Positions 14,411-21,204 of a DNA stretch of 21,204 nucleotides are shown here, piece by piece. Below the pieces are notes generated by a model. It was given only the letters and a program-made list of their open reading frames with translations, was not told the DNA's origin and made no database searches. The stretch lies in the NCBI GenBank assembly GCA_046262015.1, contig JBHENN010000098.1, positions 1-21,204 on the forward strand, written 5' to 3'. How positions within the stretch are numbered: position 1 is the first letter of the stretch; each line of letters opens with the position of its first letter. The DNA comes from JBHENN01 sp046262015. Lineage in GTDB: Bacteria > Actinomycetota > CADDZG01 > WHSQ01. Position numbers and translations under genes: made by a program.

Positions 14411-15562
14411 ATGAGACGGTGCATGCCCCTGCTCCTGGTGGCCGCGGCCACTTTGGCTCCGCGGCCGCAGCCGGCCGCAGCCGGCCTTGCCGGCGCGGGA
14501 CGAAGCCCCACTCCCCCGTCGCCCCGGGCCGTGTCGCGTCTGCTGGTGGCGTGGTCGCCCGCCAACCTGCCCGCGGGCGTGGAGGGCGCGCTCGACCGGC
14601 TCGACGGCGTCCGGGCGACGACCGTGTTCGCCGGGCTGGAGTGGGTGGCGCGGTCCCGGTCATCGGGTGGAGAGGTGATCGACGACCCGCCGCCGGGGTA
14701 CGCGATCCCGGTTGAGACCGCCGTTATCGAGCCGCACGAGTACGCGCGTCTCCTCGGTCTGGCCGAGGGCGGTGCGGTCGCTGCCTTGGAGCCGGGGCAG
14801 GTGCTGTTGTCGGAGACCTCAGCCACGCTGCGCGAGGGGGGCCGGGGCATCCGCCTCACCTCCTACCGACGCACGCTGCAGGTGACCGGAGTCGTTCCGG
14901 ATAGCACCACCCAGGGCTACGAGGCGGTCGCCGCGTGGCCTGTGCCGGGGCGCTGGCCGAACGCGATCCGGTTCGTGATCGTTCGGGCCGACAACGACGT
15001 GTCACGGGCTCGCATCCGAGCCGCGATCAGGGACGCGGCGGGTTCTCGTCCCCTGCGGCTGCGCTCGGAGACGCAGACCCCCTTCCTCCGCTACGCCGAT
15101 GCGGTGCGCCCCCAGGCGTCGATCAAGAGAGCCTTCGGAGAGTTCGCGGCCGACCGCATCGACGGCGGGCGGATCGCGATCACCGGGCGCTGGCTGTCAC
15201 GGCGCATCGTCACGGACCGGGTGCCGATCCTCGGGGACGTGACCTGCCACCGCAGGCTGTTCGCACAACTGCGTGGGGCGCTGCGGGAGCTGCGGGAGCG
15301 AGGCCTCGCCCATCTCGTCCGCCGCGACCAGTACGCAGGCTGCTACAACGCGCGCTTCATCGCGACGATCCCGGGAACGCGGCTGTCGCGACATTCCTGG
15401 GGCGTGGCGGTGGACCTGAACACGTCGGGGAACGCGTTCGGAGCCGAGCCCCACCAGGACCCGCGCCTGGTGCGGACGATGCGCCGGTGGGGCTTCACGT
15501 GGGGCGGAACGTGGCCGATCCCGGACGGGATGCACTTCGAATGGACGCTCTTCGCCGGGTAG
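14411..15562 (+). CDS. Secreted M15-type peptidase with an extra N-terminal domain
   Basis: This 383-residue precursor has a signal peptide (about 1-24). The C-terminal domain (about 235-383) has the M15 D-Ala-D-Ala carboxypeptidase / L,D-endopeptidase zinc-site pattern: LSRHSWGVAVDLN with H328 and D335, and DGMHFEW with H375 and E377. C279 and C311 could form a disulfide. It therefore probably cuts peptide cross-links of peptidoglycan. The region 40-230 is unusual. The segment LEPGQVLLSETSATLREGG...TLQVTGVVPD resembles the periplasmic core domain of MacB/FtsX-type proteins, but this is only a visual likeness. ATG 14411 lacks a strong ribosome site; GATGCT six bases before it could be a -10 of a leaderless mRNA. 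Confidence 0.85.
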   Translation: MRRCMPLLLVAAATLAPRPQPAAAGLAGAGRSPTPPSPRAVSRLLVAWSPANLPAGVEGALDRLDGVRATTVFAGLEWVARSRSSGGEVIDDPPPGYAIPVETAVIEPHEYARLLGLAEGGAVAALEPGQVLLSETSATLREGGRGIRLTSYRRTLQVTGVVPDSTTQGYEAVAAWPVPGRWPNAIRFVIVRADNDVSRARIRAAIRDAAGSRPLRLRSETQTPFLRYADAVRPQASIKRAFGEFAADRIDGGRIAITGRWLSRRIVTDRVPILGDVTCHRRLFAQLRGALRELRERGLAHLVRRDQYAGCYNARFIATIPGTRLSRHSWGVAVDLNTSGNAFGAEPHQDPRLVRTMRRWGFTWGGTWPIPDGMHFEWTLFAG

Positions 15563-15626
15563 ACGCTGCTCGTTTCCCTCCGGGTAGGCTGGCCGCGTCC
15601 CTCACGAACTAGCGAAAGGAGCCCGT

Positions 15627-16247
15627 GTGGCCGCCAAGTACAGCCTCCCGGACCTGCCTTACGACTACTCCGCCCTCGAGCCTCACATCGACGCCAAGAC
15701 GATGGAGATCCACCACACCAAGCATCACCAGACCTACGTGGACAAGCTCAACGCGGCCATCGAGGGGCACGACGATCTGAGTTACGACAACGTCGACGAC
15801 CTGCTCCGCAACTTCAGCAAGGTGCCCTCAGATGTCCAGGGGCCGGTACGGAACCACGGGGGCGGCCACTCCAACCACTCGTTGTTCTGGACGATCCTCG
15901 GACCCGGCGGCGGCGGCGAACCGAGCGGCGAGGTCGGCTCCGCGATCGACGAGGCGTTCGGCTCCTTCCAGGAGTTCAAGGAGAAGTTCGATGCGGCCGC
16001 GACCAACCACTTCGGCAGCGGCTGGGCGTGGCTGGTGCTGGATGGAGGCAGCCTCGACGTGATCAGCCTCCCCAACCAGGACTCGCCGCTGATGGACGGC
16101 AAGGAGCCGGTTCTGGGACTCGACGTGTGGGAGCACGCCTACTACCTCAAATACCAGAACAAGCGCCCCGACTACATCGCGGCGTGGTGGAACGCCGTCA
16201 ACTGGGACGGTGTGAACGAGCGCCTATCCCTCGCGCGAGGCGCCTAA
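15627..16247 (+). CDS. sodA: Superoxide dismutase, Mn-type (Fe/Mn family)
   Basis: This 206-residue enzyme converts superoxide to hydrogen peroxide and oxygen in the cytoplasm; no signal peptide is seen. Metal ligands by comparison with E. coli MnSOD are H29 (MEIHHTKHH), H84 (GGHSNHSLFW), D166 and H170 (LDVWEHAYYLKYQ). The glycine pair before H81 and the glutamine in NQDSPLM are the pattern of manganese enzymes, although cambialistic members cannot be excluded. GTG 15627 follows AAAGGAG with good spacing; a GTG two bases earlier is in another frame. Full family length, apparently its own transcription unit, convergent with the secreted-protein cluster 31 bp away. Confidence 0.96.
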   Translation: MAAKYSLPDLPYDYSALEPHIDAKTMEIHHTKHHQTYVDKLNAAIEGHDDLSYDNVDDLLRNFSKVPSDVQGPVRNHGGGHSNHSLFWTILGPGGGGEPSGEVGSAIDEAFGSFQEFKEKFDAAATNHFGSGWAWLVLDGGSLDVISLPNQDSPLMDGKEPVLGLDVWEHAYYLKYQNKRPDYIAAWWNAVNWDGVNERLSLARGA

Positions 16248-16278
16248 CGGCGCACCGCTCCCCAGCCGAGGGTCAGGG

Positions 16279-16737
16279 CTAGGGGAGGTTCGAGAGGGTG
16301 AGCTTGACCTGGCCGTTGGTCGCGACCGCCGCGCACCCGGAGCTCGGGCTGGGGATGTTCTCGACCCACACGTCGACCGGATAGGTCGGATCGATCAGGA
16401 TCGGCTCCTCGCTCTTGCCGCAGAACTCTCCGAGGACGACGTCTTCCTGACCGTCGCCGTTCGTGTCCTGCTGCACCGAGGCCGTGACGGCCATGCCCGA
16501 CGAGTCCGTGATGTCCACGGTCACCCACTTCTCCTTGGGCGTCGCGAGGAACGACACGCACCCGATCGCCCCGTCCTGGGCGCACGCTCCGGCGATCACG
16601 AGCGCCGGGGCGTCGTACGAGCCTTCGACCACACGGGTCACCTTCTTCGGCTTCTTCTTCTTCTTTGCTTCCGCCGGCGCGCCGTAGGAGCCGACGAGCA
16701 GACCCATCACGAGGGCCACGAGCACAGCCTTCTTCAT
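16279..16737 (-). CDS. Small secreted poly-Lys protein A with Ca-loop-like motif
   Basis: This 152-residue protein of unknown function has a signal peptide (1-24, ending PAEA), then a lysine tract (KKKKKPKK, 25-32). The mature domain has four cysteines (C52, C60, C106, C135), probably two disulfides, and DTNGDGQED at 91-99, a DxNxDGxxD calcium-loop pattern. The strand-rich body and the ending VKLTLSNLP suggest a small beta-sandwich of the pre-peptidase C-terminal type. It is a tandem paralogue of the next gene upstream (16778-17245). The first 24 residues are identical except for one, as is most of the leader, but the mature part has diverged. AAGGAAGG precedes the ATG. It is the last of three co-directional genes. 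Confidence 0.85.
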   Translation of the reverse strand: MKKAVLVALVMGLLVGSYGAPAEAKKKKKPKKVTRVVEGSYDAPALVIAGACAQDGAIGCVSFLATPKEKWVTVDITDSSGMAVTASVQQDTNGDGQEDVVLGEFCGKSEEPILIDPTYPVDVWVENIPSPSSGCAAVATNGQVKLTLSNLP

Positions 16738-16765
16738 CTCGGTCCTTCCTTTCGTTCGGGTCCTC
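16645..16765 (-). repeat. Direct repeat copy 1: leader and signal-peptide region of gene A
   Basis: About 120 bp covering the 5' untranslated leader, ribosome site, signal-peptide codons and lysine tract of gene A recurs with high identity at 17153-17275 in gene B. The copies differ by scattered substitutions and a two-base length difference just before the start codon. Beyond the lysine tract the similarity falls to short protein motifs. This marks a tandem duplication whose 5' part is conserved or homogenised. Confidence 0.8.
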
Positions 16766-16777
16766 CGCGAGCCTTGC

Positions 16778-17245
16778 TCACGGAAGGTTGGACAGCTTGA
16801 CAGTGATGGTGCCCGACGACGCCACCCCCGGACATCCTGCTCCACCGAAGGCGTACACCGACGCGCGCAGCTCCAGTCCTTTCGTGATCGCCACGGGACC
16901 GTCACTCGCGCCGCAACCGTTATAGAAGATCTCGAACCCGGGTTGGTCGACATTGGTGTCCTGACCGAGGATGAAGTACACGTCCTGGCCCGTGGCATCC
17001 TCCACGGCGACTTCGGCGAACTTCTCGCCGGGACCGAGCGGGATGTTGACGCACCCGCCCTCGGGATCAAACGCCGCGAGGCACGTCCCCACGACCCCAG
17101 GCACCCCCGGCGACGGGCGGCCGTACTCGTGCTCGATGGTCCGCTCGACGCGCTTCGGCTTCTTCTTCTTCTTGGCCTCCACCGGCGCGCCGTAGGAGCC
17201 GACCAGCAGGCCCATCACCAGGGCCACGAGCACAGCCTTCTTCAT
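16778..17245 (-). CDS. Small secreted poly-Lys protein B, paralogue of protein A
   Basis: This 155-residue protein of unknown function repeats the plan of protein A. It has a signal peptide (1-24, ending PVEA), a lysine tract (KKKKKPKR, 25-32), and a beta-rich mature domain with four cysteines at matching places (C55, C65, C111, C138). It ends TVKLSNLP. The calcium-loop-like motif has decayed to QDTNVDQPG (95-103), so any metal-binding role would be lost. The gene lies 40 bp before gene A and 37 bp after gene C, with a ribosome site (AGGAAG) before the ATG. Three tandem small secreted proteins of this sort suggest a surface or matrix role, but no function can be named. Confidence 0.85.
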   Translation of the reverse strand: MKKAVLVALVMGLLVGSYGAPVEAKKKKKPKRVERTIEHEYGRPSPGVPGVVGTCLAAFDPEGGCVNIPLGPGEKFAEVAVEDATGQDVYFILGQDTNVDQPGFEIFYNGCGASDGPVAITKGLELRASVYAFGGAGCPGVASSGTITVKLSNLP

Positions 17246-17275
17246 CTCTCTGTACTTCCTTTCGTTCGGCTCCTC
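17153..17275 (-). repeat. Direct repeat copy 2: leader and signal-peptide region of gene B
   Basis: This is the partner of the repeat at 16645-16765. It contains the leader CCGAACGAAAGGAAG, the ATG and the signal-peptide and lysine codons. Compared with copy 1, most substitutions in the coding part are silent or conservative. Confidence 0.8.
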
Positions 17276-17282
17276 GGTCGTG

Positions 17283-17942
17283 CTATTGGGCGCAGCTCTT
17301 GCCGGATGCGGGGATGCAGGAGAACTCGAGGTGGCTTGCGAAGTCCGCAGAGTCGTACAAGACGCGGCCTTGACTCGTCGGAGAGTTCGTGTGCAGCTCA
17401 ACGATGATGTTGTTCACCACCGGAAGCTTGAGGCCTTCGAATACGATCTCGACCTCGTTAGATCCCGGCGGAACGGTCACCTGAGCCTCGGCGACCGGCT
17501 CGACGAAGGCATCGACCATAGCCGCGTCCGAGGTGCACGAGGAGAACGGGACATCCACCCACACGCGCGCCGTAACGGTCGATGGAGCAGCGACCGTGTG
17601 CACGTGCCACGTCAGATCCCCGACGATCCTCCCGGCGACCTTGCCCTCCCAGGAGGGAAACAGCGAGTTCCCCGTGCAGTCGGGGTTGCCGACGGGCAGG
17701 GAATAGCTCATCGACTTCGGCGGGCCGGCCGCCGGTTCGGTCGTATCCATGGTCATGTACGTCCCATTGGTCAGGTATGTGGCGGTCTCGGCCCCGTCAC
17801 CGATGGGCGTCTGGCCGTGCAGGTAGAGCGTCGTCTCGACGGGCTTCGCCTTCTTCTTCTTCTTCTTCGCCGAAGCCGCCGGCGCCAGGAGAGCCGAGGC
17901 GCCGAGACACATGGCGAGCGTGATGACGAGAGCCTTCTTCAT
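17283..17942 (-). CDS. Secreted poly-Lys protein C, unknown function
   Basis: This 219-residue protein has a signal peptide (1-25, ending APAASA) followed at once by six lysines (26-31, then AKP). The mature part begins VETTLYLHGQTPIGD and is rich in beta strands and Thr/Val, with cysteines at 89, 136, 209 and 217. It looks like a jelly-roll or beta-sandwich secreted protein; I do not recognise a named family. It is not an obvious paralogue of proteins A and B outside the leader and lysine run. ATG 17942 is preceded by GGAGG at good spacing. It is the first gene of the C-B-A cluster, which has 37- and 40-bp gaps and is probably one operon. Confidence 0.85.
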   Translation of the reverse strand: MKKALVITLAMCLGASALLAPAASAKKKKKKAKPVETTLYLHGQTPIGDGAETATYLTNGTYMTMDTTEPAAGPPKSMSYSLPVGNPDCTGNSLFPSWEGKVAGRIVGDLTWHVHTVAAPSTVTARVWVDVPFSSCTSDAAMVDAFVEPVAEAQVTVPPGSNEVEIVFEGLKLPVVNNIIVELHTNSPTSQGRVLYDSADFASHLEFSCIPASGKSCAQ

Positions 17943-18009
17943 GCCTGGTCCTCCGTCCGAGTAGTCGTACGGCGGAGGTTCGCTCTACCGAGGGGCATTC
18001 CTGCTCGGC

Positions 18010-18025
18010 TGGTGCGCAAGCACCA
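18010..18025. other. Small hairpin with GCAA loop between DUF523 gene and gene C
   Basis: TGGTGC and GCACCA form a perfect 6-bp stem around GCAA on the plus strand, TTGC on the minus strand. It lies 26 bp beyond the DUF523 stop and 67 bp before the start of protein C. No T-run follows, so it is at best a weak terminator or part of the 5' leader of the C-B-A operon. The rest of the 108-bp gap shows no clear promoter. Confidence 0.35.
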
Positions 18026-18050
18026 CGACCCAGGGGGACGAGCACCCTTC

Positions 18051-18551
18051 CTAAGCGCCCCCAGCCCCCTCGTCGGTGGAGACCACGACGCCGTTCGCCC
18101 GGAGCAGGGCGGCGGTAACACCGTCGCCGGGTCTCAGGGTGCCGGTGAAGCTCCCGTCGTAGACCGCCGAGCAGCCGCACGAGGGGCTCCGGGCTTTGAG
18201 GATCGCTCGCTCGGCTCCGCCGCGCCGGGCGGCATCGAGAGCTGCGCGGGCTCCGGTCAGGTACTCGGAGGTCACATCGCGTCCCTCCCGGGTCACGATC
18301 CGGGCGCGCCCCGCAAGGACGTCGGCACCGTCGCCTCCGACGATCTCGGCAGGTGGACGGGGGGTTCCGAGGCCGCCCAGCTCCTCCGGGCACATCAGGA
18401 TCGCCTGCCCCCCGGCCACGAGGCGACCCACCTGGTCGGTCGGGGCGGCCGACCCGTCGAAGCGGCAGGGCCGGCCCGCCAGGCAGGCGGACACCAGCAC
18501 GGGGGCCGCGCTCGCCTCCTCGGCCGCCTGCGACGGGCCCTCTGGGTGCAT
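18051..18551 (-). CDS. DUF523 family protein
   Basis: This protein of 166 residues matches DUF523 by its three hallmark motifs: VLVSACLAGRPCRFDG near the N-terminus, MCPEELGGLGTPRPPAEI in the middle and AILKARSPSCGCS in the second half. The conserved cysteines suggest a metal or cluster site. The biochemical role of the family is not known to me. It has no signal peptide. I chose ATG 18551; a GTG at 18599 would add 16 residues (MIYSLGTPAPDSYDGR) and has GAGG too close to be a normal ribosome site. Neither start has a good site. It is divergent from the sigma factor gene. Confidence 0.85.
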   Translation of the reverse strand: MHPEGPSQAAEEASAAPVLVSACLAGRPCRFDGSAAPTDQVGRLVAGGQAILMCPEELGGLGTPRPPAEIVGGDGADVLAGRARIVTREGRDVTSEYLTGARAALDAARRGGAERAILKARSPSCGCSAVYDGSFTGTLRPGDGVTAALLRANGVVVSTDEGAGGA

Positions 18552-18599
18552 CCGGCCATCGTAAGAGTCGGGCGCGGGCGTCCCGAGGGAATAGATCAC

Positions 18600-18849
18600 C
18601 CTCAGAACGGCGTTTTGTCATCGGGGAACAACGAAGCCCCCCTTCCACTCCGGCAGGGAATCCCCTACGATGTGGAGAACAGTATCTATAGGACGAAACG
18701 AGGGTGGTCCGGCTCGGCGACCTGCCGCCACGCGGCACTTGTGACACGCATCGTTGCCTCCACCTCAGCAGAAGGCGTCTTGGGACCCCCCCGGGATCCG
18801 GGCTACGCGCCGACGCGACCCGTGCGACGAGCAAGAGGCTGGTGAATCC
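18600..18849. other. Intergenic region upstream of the sigma factor gene
   Basis: These 250 bp separate the divergent DUF523 and sigma genes and should hold their promoters. TATCTATAGG at 18683-18692 is the most AT-rich spot and a possible -10 region for the sigma gene, but no -35 is found 16-18 bp upstream. The plus frame is open upstream of the sigma ATG from about 18754, but its sequence (Pro/Arg-rich) does not look like protein. I see no RNA gene or operator here. Confidence 0.4.
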
Positions 18850-19797
18850 ATGAGTCAGCAGCGCACGTACGACGGCAGGGAAGAGGCCGCTCACGAGGAT
18901 CTGGTTCGCCAGTACCTGCGTGAGATCGGCCAGTACCCCCTGCTCACCGACATTCAGGAGGTCGAGCTTGCCCGCTCGATAGAAGAGGGCCAGGAGGCCT
19001 ACGAGAAGCTCGACAAGAGCAGGAAGATCTCCGACACCCAGCGTCTCAAGCTCGAGGCTCTCGTCCGCACGGGCCGCGCCGCCAAGCGCCGCTTCATCCA
19101 GTCGAACCTCCGGCTGGTGGTGTCGATCGCCAAGAAGTACTCGGCCGCCGGCCTGCCGCTGCTCGACCTGATCCAGGAGGGCAACCTCGGGCTGATGCGA
19201 GCGGTCGAGAAGTTCGACTACCAGCGGGGATTCAAGTTCTCGACGTACGCAACCTGGTGGATCCGCCAGGCGATCACACGTGCGATCGCCGACAAAGCCC
19301 GCACGATCCGGATCCCGGTCCACATGGTCGAGACCCTCTATCGCGTGCGCAAGGTCCAGTCCGAGCTGCTCGAGAAGCACGGACGGGAGCCGACCATCGA
19401 CGAGATCGCCGAGCAGGCCGACCTCACGCCCGACAAGGTCCGGGAGGCCTTCCGCGTCCTTCCCGAGCCGGTCTCGCTCCACGAGCCGGTCGGGGACGAA
19501 GACGCCGAGCTGGGCGACTTCATCGAGGACGAGGACGTCGAGGGCCCGTTCCAGGCGGCCGCGGTGGCCCTGCGTCAGGAAGACCTGTGGGACATGCTCG
19601 GATCGCTGTCCGAGCGCGAACGCAAGGTCCTGGCGCTGCGGTTCGGCTTGGTCACCGGCGAGCCTCGCACACTGGAGGAGGTCGGCAAGGAGTTCAACCT
19701 CACCCGCGAGCGGATCCGTCAGATCGAAGCCAAGGCGCTGTCGAAGCTGCGCCATCCGAGCACTCCCGGCAAGCTGCGGGACATGGTGACCATCTAG
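18850..19797 (+). CDS. RNA polymerase sigma factor, RpoD/SigA type
   Basis: This 315-residue sigma-70 factor directs RNA polymerase to promoters. Region 1.2 is DLVRQYLREIGQYPLLT (about residues 17-33). Regions 2.1-2.4 run from RRFIQSNLRLVVSIAKKY through DLIQEGNLGLMRAVEKFDY to FSTYATWWIRQAITRAI. Region 3 contains EPTIDEIAEQADLTPDKV, and region 4.2 has the helix-turn-helix TLEEVGKEFNLTRERIRQIEAKAL. Region 1.1 is absent, and the length fits either a short primary factor or a group 2 paralogue. The ATG at 18850 keeps only a short leader before region 1.2; upstream, AGAGG is rather far away. Followed after 16 bp by the Lrp-domain gene. Confidence 0.93.
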   Translation: MSQQRTYDGREEAAHEDLVRQYLREIGQYPLLTDIQEVELARSIEEGQEAYEKLDKSRKISDTQRLKLEALVRTGRAAKRRFIQSNLRLVVSIAKKYSAAGLPLLDLIQEGNLGLMRAVEKFDYQRGFKFSTYATWWIRQAITRAIADKARTIRIPVHMVETLYRVRKVQSELLEKHGREPTIDEIAEQADLTPDKVREAFRVLPEPVSLHEPVGDEDAELGDFIEDEDVEGPFQAAAVALRQEDLWDMLGSLSERERKVLALRFGLVTGEPRTLEEVGKEFNLTRERIRQIEAKALSKLRHPSTPGKLRDMVTI

Positions 19798-19813
19798 GCG
19801 CACGCGCCTGCCG

Positions 19814-20101
19814 ATGATCACCACCGTGGTTCTCGCGGTCTGCGACATCCATCAGATCCCCGAGACGGCTCAGGCCATCGCCGACCTTCCGGAGGTGAGC
19901 GAGGTGTACTCCGTCGCGGGCGACTACGACTTCGTCGTCATGGTGCGGACGCGCAGCCACGACGACCTCGCGCGCGTGGTCAGCGAGCAGATCGCCAAGG
20001 TCCCGGGCATCGTTCGGACCCAGACCCTCGTTGCGTTCAAGGTGTATTCGCGCCACGACGTCGAGTCGCTCTTCTCCCTGGGTTTCGAAGAGATCGAATA
20101 G
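19814..20101 (+). CDS. Stand-alone Lrp/AsnC ligand-binding (RAM) domain protein
   Basis: This 95-residue protein corresponds only to the C-terminal ligand-binding domain of Lrp/AsnC regulators: VVLAVCDIHQIPETAQAIADLPEVSEVYSVAGDYDFVVMVRTRSHDDL. The helix-turn-helix half is absent. Such small proteins form oligomers that can bind amino acids or similar small molecules, but they cannot bind DNA by themselves. Its partner is unknown. The gene lies between the sigma gene (16 bp gap) and thiI (3 bp gap), so all three may be co-transcribed. Confidence 0.88.
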   Translation: MITTVVLAVCDIHQIPETAQAIADLPEVSEVYSVAGDYDFVVMVRTRSHDDLARVVSEQIAKVPGIVRTQTLVAFKVYSRHDVESLFSLGFEEIE

Positions 20102-20104
20102 GTC

Positions 20105-21204
20105 GTGGCCGCGCTCGACGCACTCGTTGGGCATTATCACGAGCTCGGCCTCAAGGGCCGAAACCGGGACTTCTTCGAGAAGGCCCTCGCCCGCAACCTG
20201 CGGTACGCCCTAAGGGGTACCGGTTACACGCGTGTCCGGCGCGGCTTCGGGCGGATCGTCGTCGACTTCGAGCCCGGCGCGCCGGTGGACGCGGCAGCCG
20301 AGCGGGCCGTGCGTGTCTTCGGCACGGCGTACGTCGGTGCCGGGGTCCGGGTGCGCCCCGACCTGGCGCAGATCGGTGATGCCGCTCTATCGCTCATGGG
20401 CTCTGCGCCGTTCGGGTCGTTCGCGGTTCGGGCGCGCCGCACCTACTCGAGCTTCCCCGGATCCTCCAACGAGATCAACGTTGCGATAGGACAGACCATC
20501 AAGGATGCGACGGGAGCTCGGGTCGATCTCGGCGCGCCGGACGCGACCGCGTGGATCGAGCTCTTCGGCGACGCCGGCATCGTCTACCGGACCCGGCTCG
20601 AAGGACCGGGCGGGCTTCCGACGGGCACCTCCGGCAAGCTCCTCGCGCTGCTCTCCGGCGGTATCGACTCACCGGTCGCGGCGTGGCGCATGGCGCGTCG
20701 CGGCGGCGACGTCGAGCTCGTACATTTCCACGGCCAGCCCTTCACCGATCCGTCCTCGGCACGCCAGGCCGCCGAGCTCGCCGAGGCGCTCGCTCGCTAT
20801 CAGCTGGAGATAACGCTTCACCTGGTACCGCTGGGCGATGCGCAACGTGAGATCGTCACGCACGCCCCGGCCAACCTCAGGGTGGTGCTGTATCGCCGGA
20901 TGATGATGCGCATCGCTGCTGCCCTCGCCGCCGAGATCGGGGCACGGGCGCTCGTGACCGGCGACTCTCTCGGTCAGGTCGCGTCCCAGACGCTCGAGAA
21001 CATCGTCGCCGTGGACGACGCGCTCGACGGGATCGAGGTCTTCCGTCCGTTGATCGGCATGGACAAGATCGAGATCGTCAACGAGGCGAAGCGCATCGGC
21101 ACCTACGACATCTCGACCCGCCCCCACCAGGACTGCTGCGTGCTCTTCGAGCCTCGTTCGCCGGTGACCCGGGCCACGCCGGAGCAGACCCGGCGCGCCG
21201 AGGC
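20105..21204 (+). CDS. thiI: tRNA 4-thiouridine synthase ThiI (3' end beyond window)
   Basis: The frame runs open from GTG 20105 to the window end (366 codons) and is therefore partial. It begins ALVGHYHELGLKGRNRDFFEKAL, the ThiI N-terminus, and continues through a THUMP domain (about 55-165). The PP-loop ATP-binding motif LLALLSGGIDSPVAAW follows, then TGDSLGQVASQTLENI, and the Cys-containing DCCVLFEPRSPVTRAT. ThiI adenylates U8 of certain tRNAs and transfers sulfur to make 4-thiouridine; in some bacteria it also supplies sulfur for the thiamine thiazole. Whether a C-terminal rhodanese domain exists cannot be seen. The start follows the Lrp-domain stop by three bases. Confidence 0.93.
   Translation, partial: MAALDALVGHYHELGLKGRNRDFFEKALARNLRYALRGTGYTRVRRGFGRIVVDFEPGAPVDAAAERAVRVFGTAYVGAGVRVRPDLAQIGDAALSLMGSAPFGSFAVRARRTYSSFPGSSNEINVAIGQTIKDATGARVDLGAPDATAWIELFGDAGIVYRTRLEGPGGLPTGTSGKLLALLSGGIDSPVAAWRMARRGGDVELVHFHGQPFTDPSSARQAAELAEALARYQLEITLHLVPLGDAQREIVTHAPANLRVVLYRRMMMRIAAALAAEIGARALVTGDSLGQVASQTLENIVAVDDALDGIEVFRPLIGMDKIEIVNEAKRIGTYDISTRPHQDCCVLFEPRSPVTRATPEQTRRAE

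Noticed and set aside
16645..17275. Repeated blocks considered as a CRISPR or insertion-sequence signature
   Set aside because: There are only two copies, 508 bp apart, and each covers the same functional part of a gene; a tandem gene duplication explains them.
19796..19809. Short inverted repeat AGGCGC-AC-GCGCCT at the sigma gene stop
   Set aside because: Six-base arms with no T-run in GC-rich DNA are expected by chance, so I do not call a terminator.
17280..19848. Very long frames of 521 and 683 codons opposite or offset to the secreted cluster and sigma gene
   Set aside because: They are shadows of high-GC genes: Arg/Gly/Pro-rich with no motif, overlapping five well-supported genes.

Overview
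This 21.2-kb window is a high-GC stretch that looks like a chromosome segment of an actinobacterium or a close relative, probably an uncultured soil or groundwater lineage. The reasons are strong G/C third-position bias, many GTG starts, leaderless-type promoters, a short RpoD/SigA-type sigma factor and Mn-type superoxide dismutase. This placement is inference; there is no rRNA or marker set to confirm it. No phage genes, transposase or CRISPR array were found.

Layout. (1) 100-5223, minus strand: zinc homeostasis. A lipoprotein-type ZnuA, ZnuC with a His-rich tail, ZnuB and a Fur/Zur regulator form an overlapping operon that runs into a tRNA-Val(UAC) gene. A Zur-like palindrome lies in the spacer of the znuA promoter, whose predicted start makes the mRNA leaderless. 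Upstream on the same strand are a CDF-family metal exporter and an NMT1/THI5-like binding protein whose 5' end is cut by an in-frame TGA. (2) 5352-10939, plus strand: a complete five-gene peptide/nickel-type ABC importer (lipoprotein, two permeases, two ATPases) with overlapping stop/start codons. (3) 10950-15562: three secreted proteins, namely an M14 zinc carboxypeptidase, an LVIVD-repeat protein and an M15-type peptidase. Two copies of an unexplained palindrome built on TAGTGGGTCA lie 32 and 46 bases upstream of the two peptidase genes. (4) 15627-17942: superoxide dismutase, then three small secreted proteins on the minus strand. (5) 18051-21204: a DUF523 protein, a primary-type sigma factor, a stand-alone Lrp/AsnC ligand-binding domain and a 3'-truncated thiI.

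The most unusual theme is a set of four secreted proteins (12677-14248 and the three genes at 16279-17942). In each, the predicted signal peptide is followed at residue 25-26 by a run of five or six lysines. Two of them are tandem paralogues that keep nearly identical leaders while their mature parts have diverged. I know of no described system that matches this. The shared register also suggests that the LVIVD gene starts at a rare ATT codon.

The M14 and M15 peptidases and the peptide importer together could serve scavenging of extracellular peptides, or cell-wall turnover in the case of M15. The zinc block would supply zinc to such metallopeptidases, but that link is only inferred from proximity.
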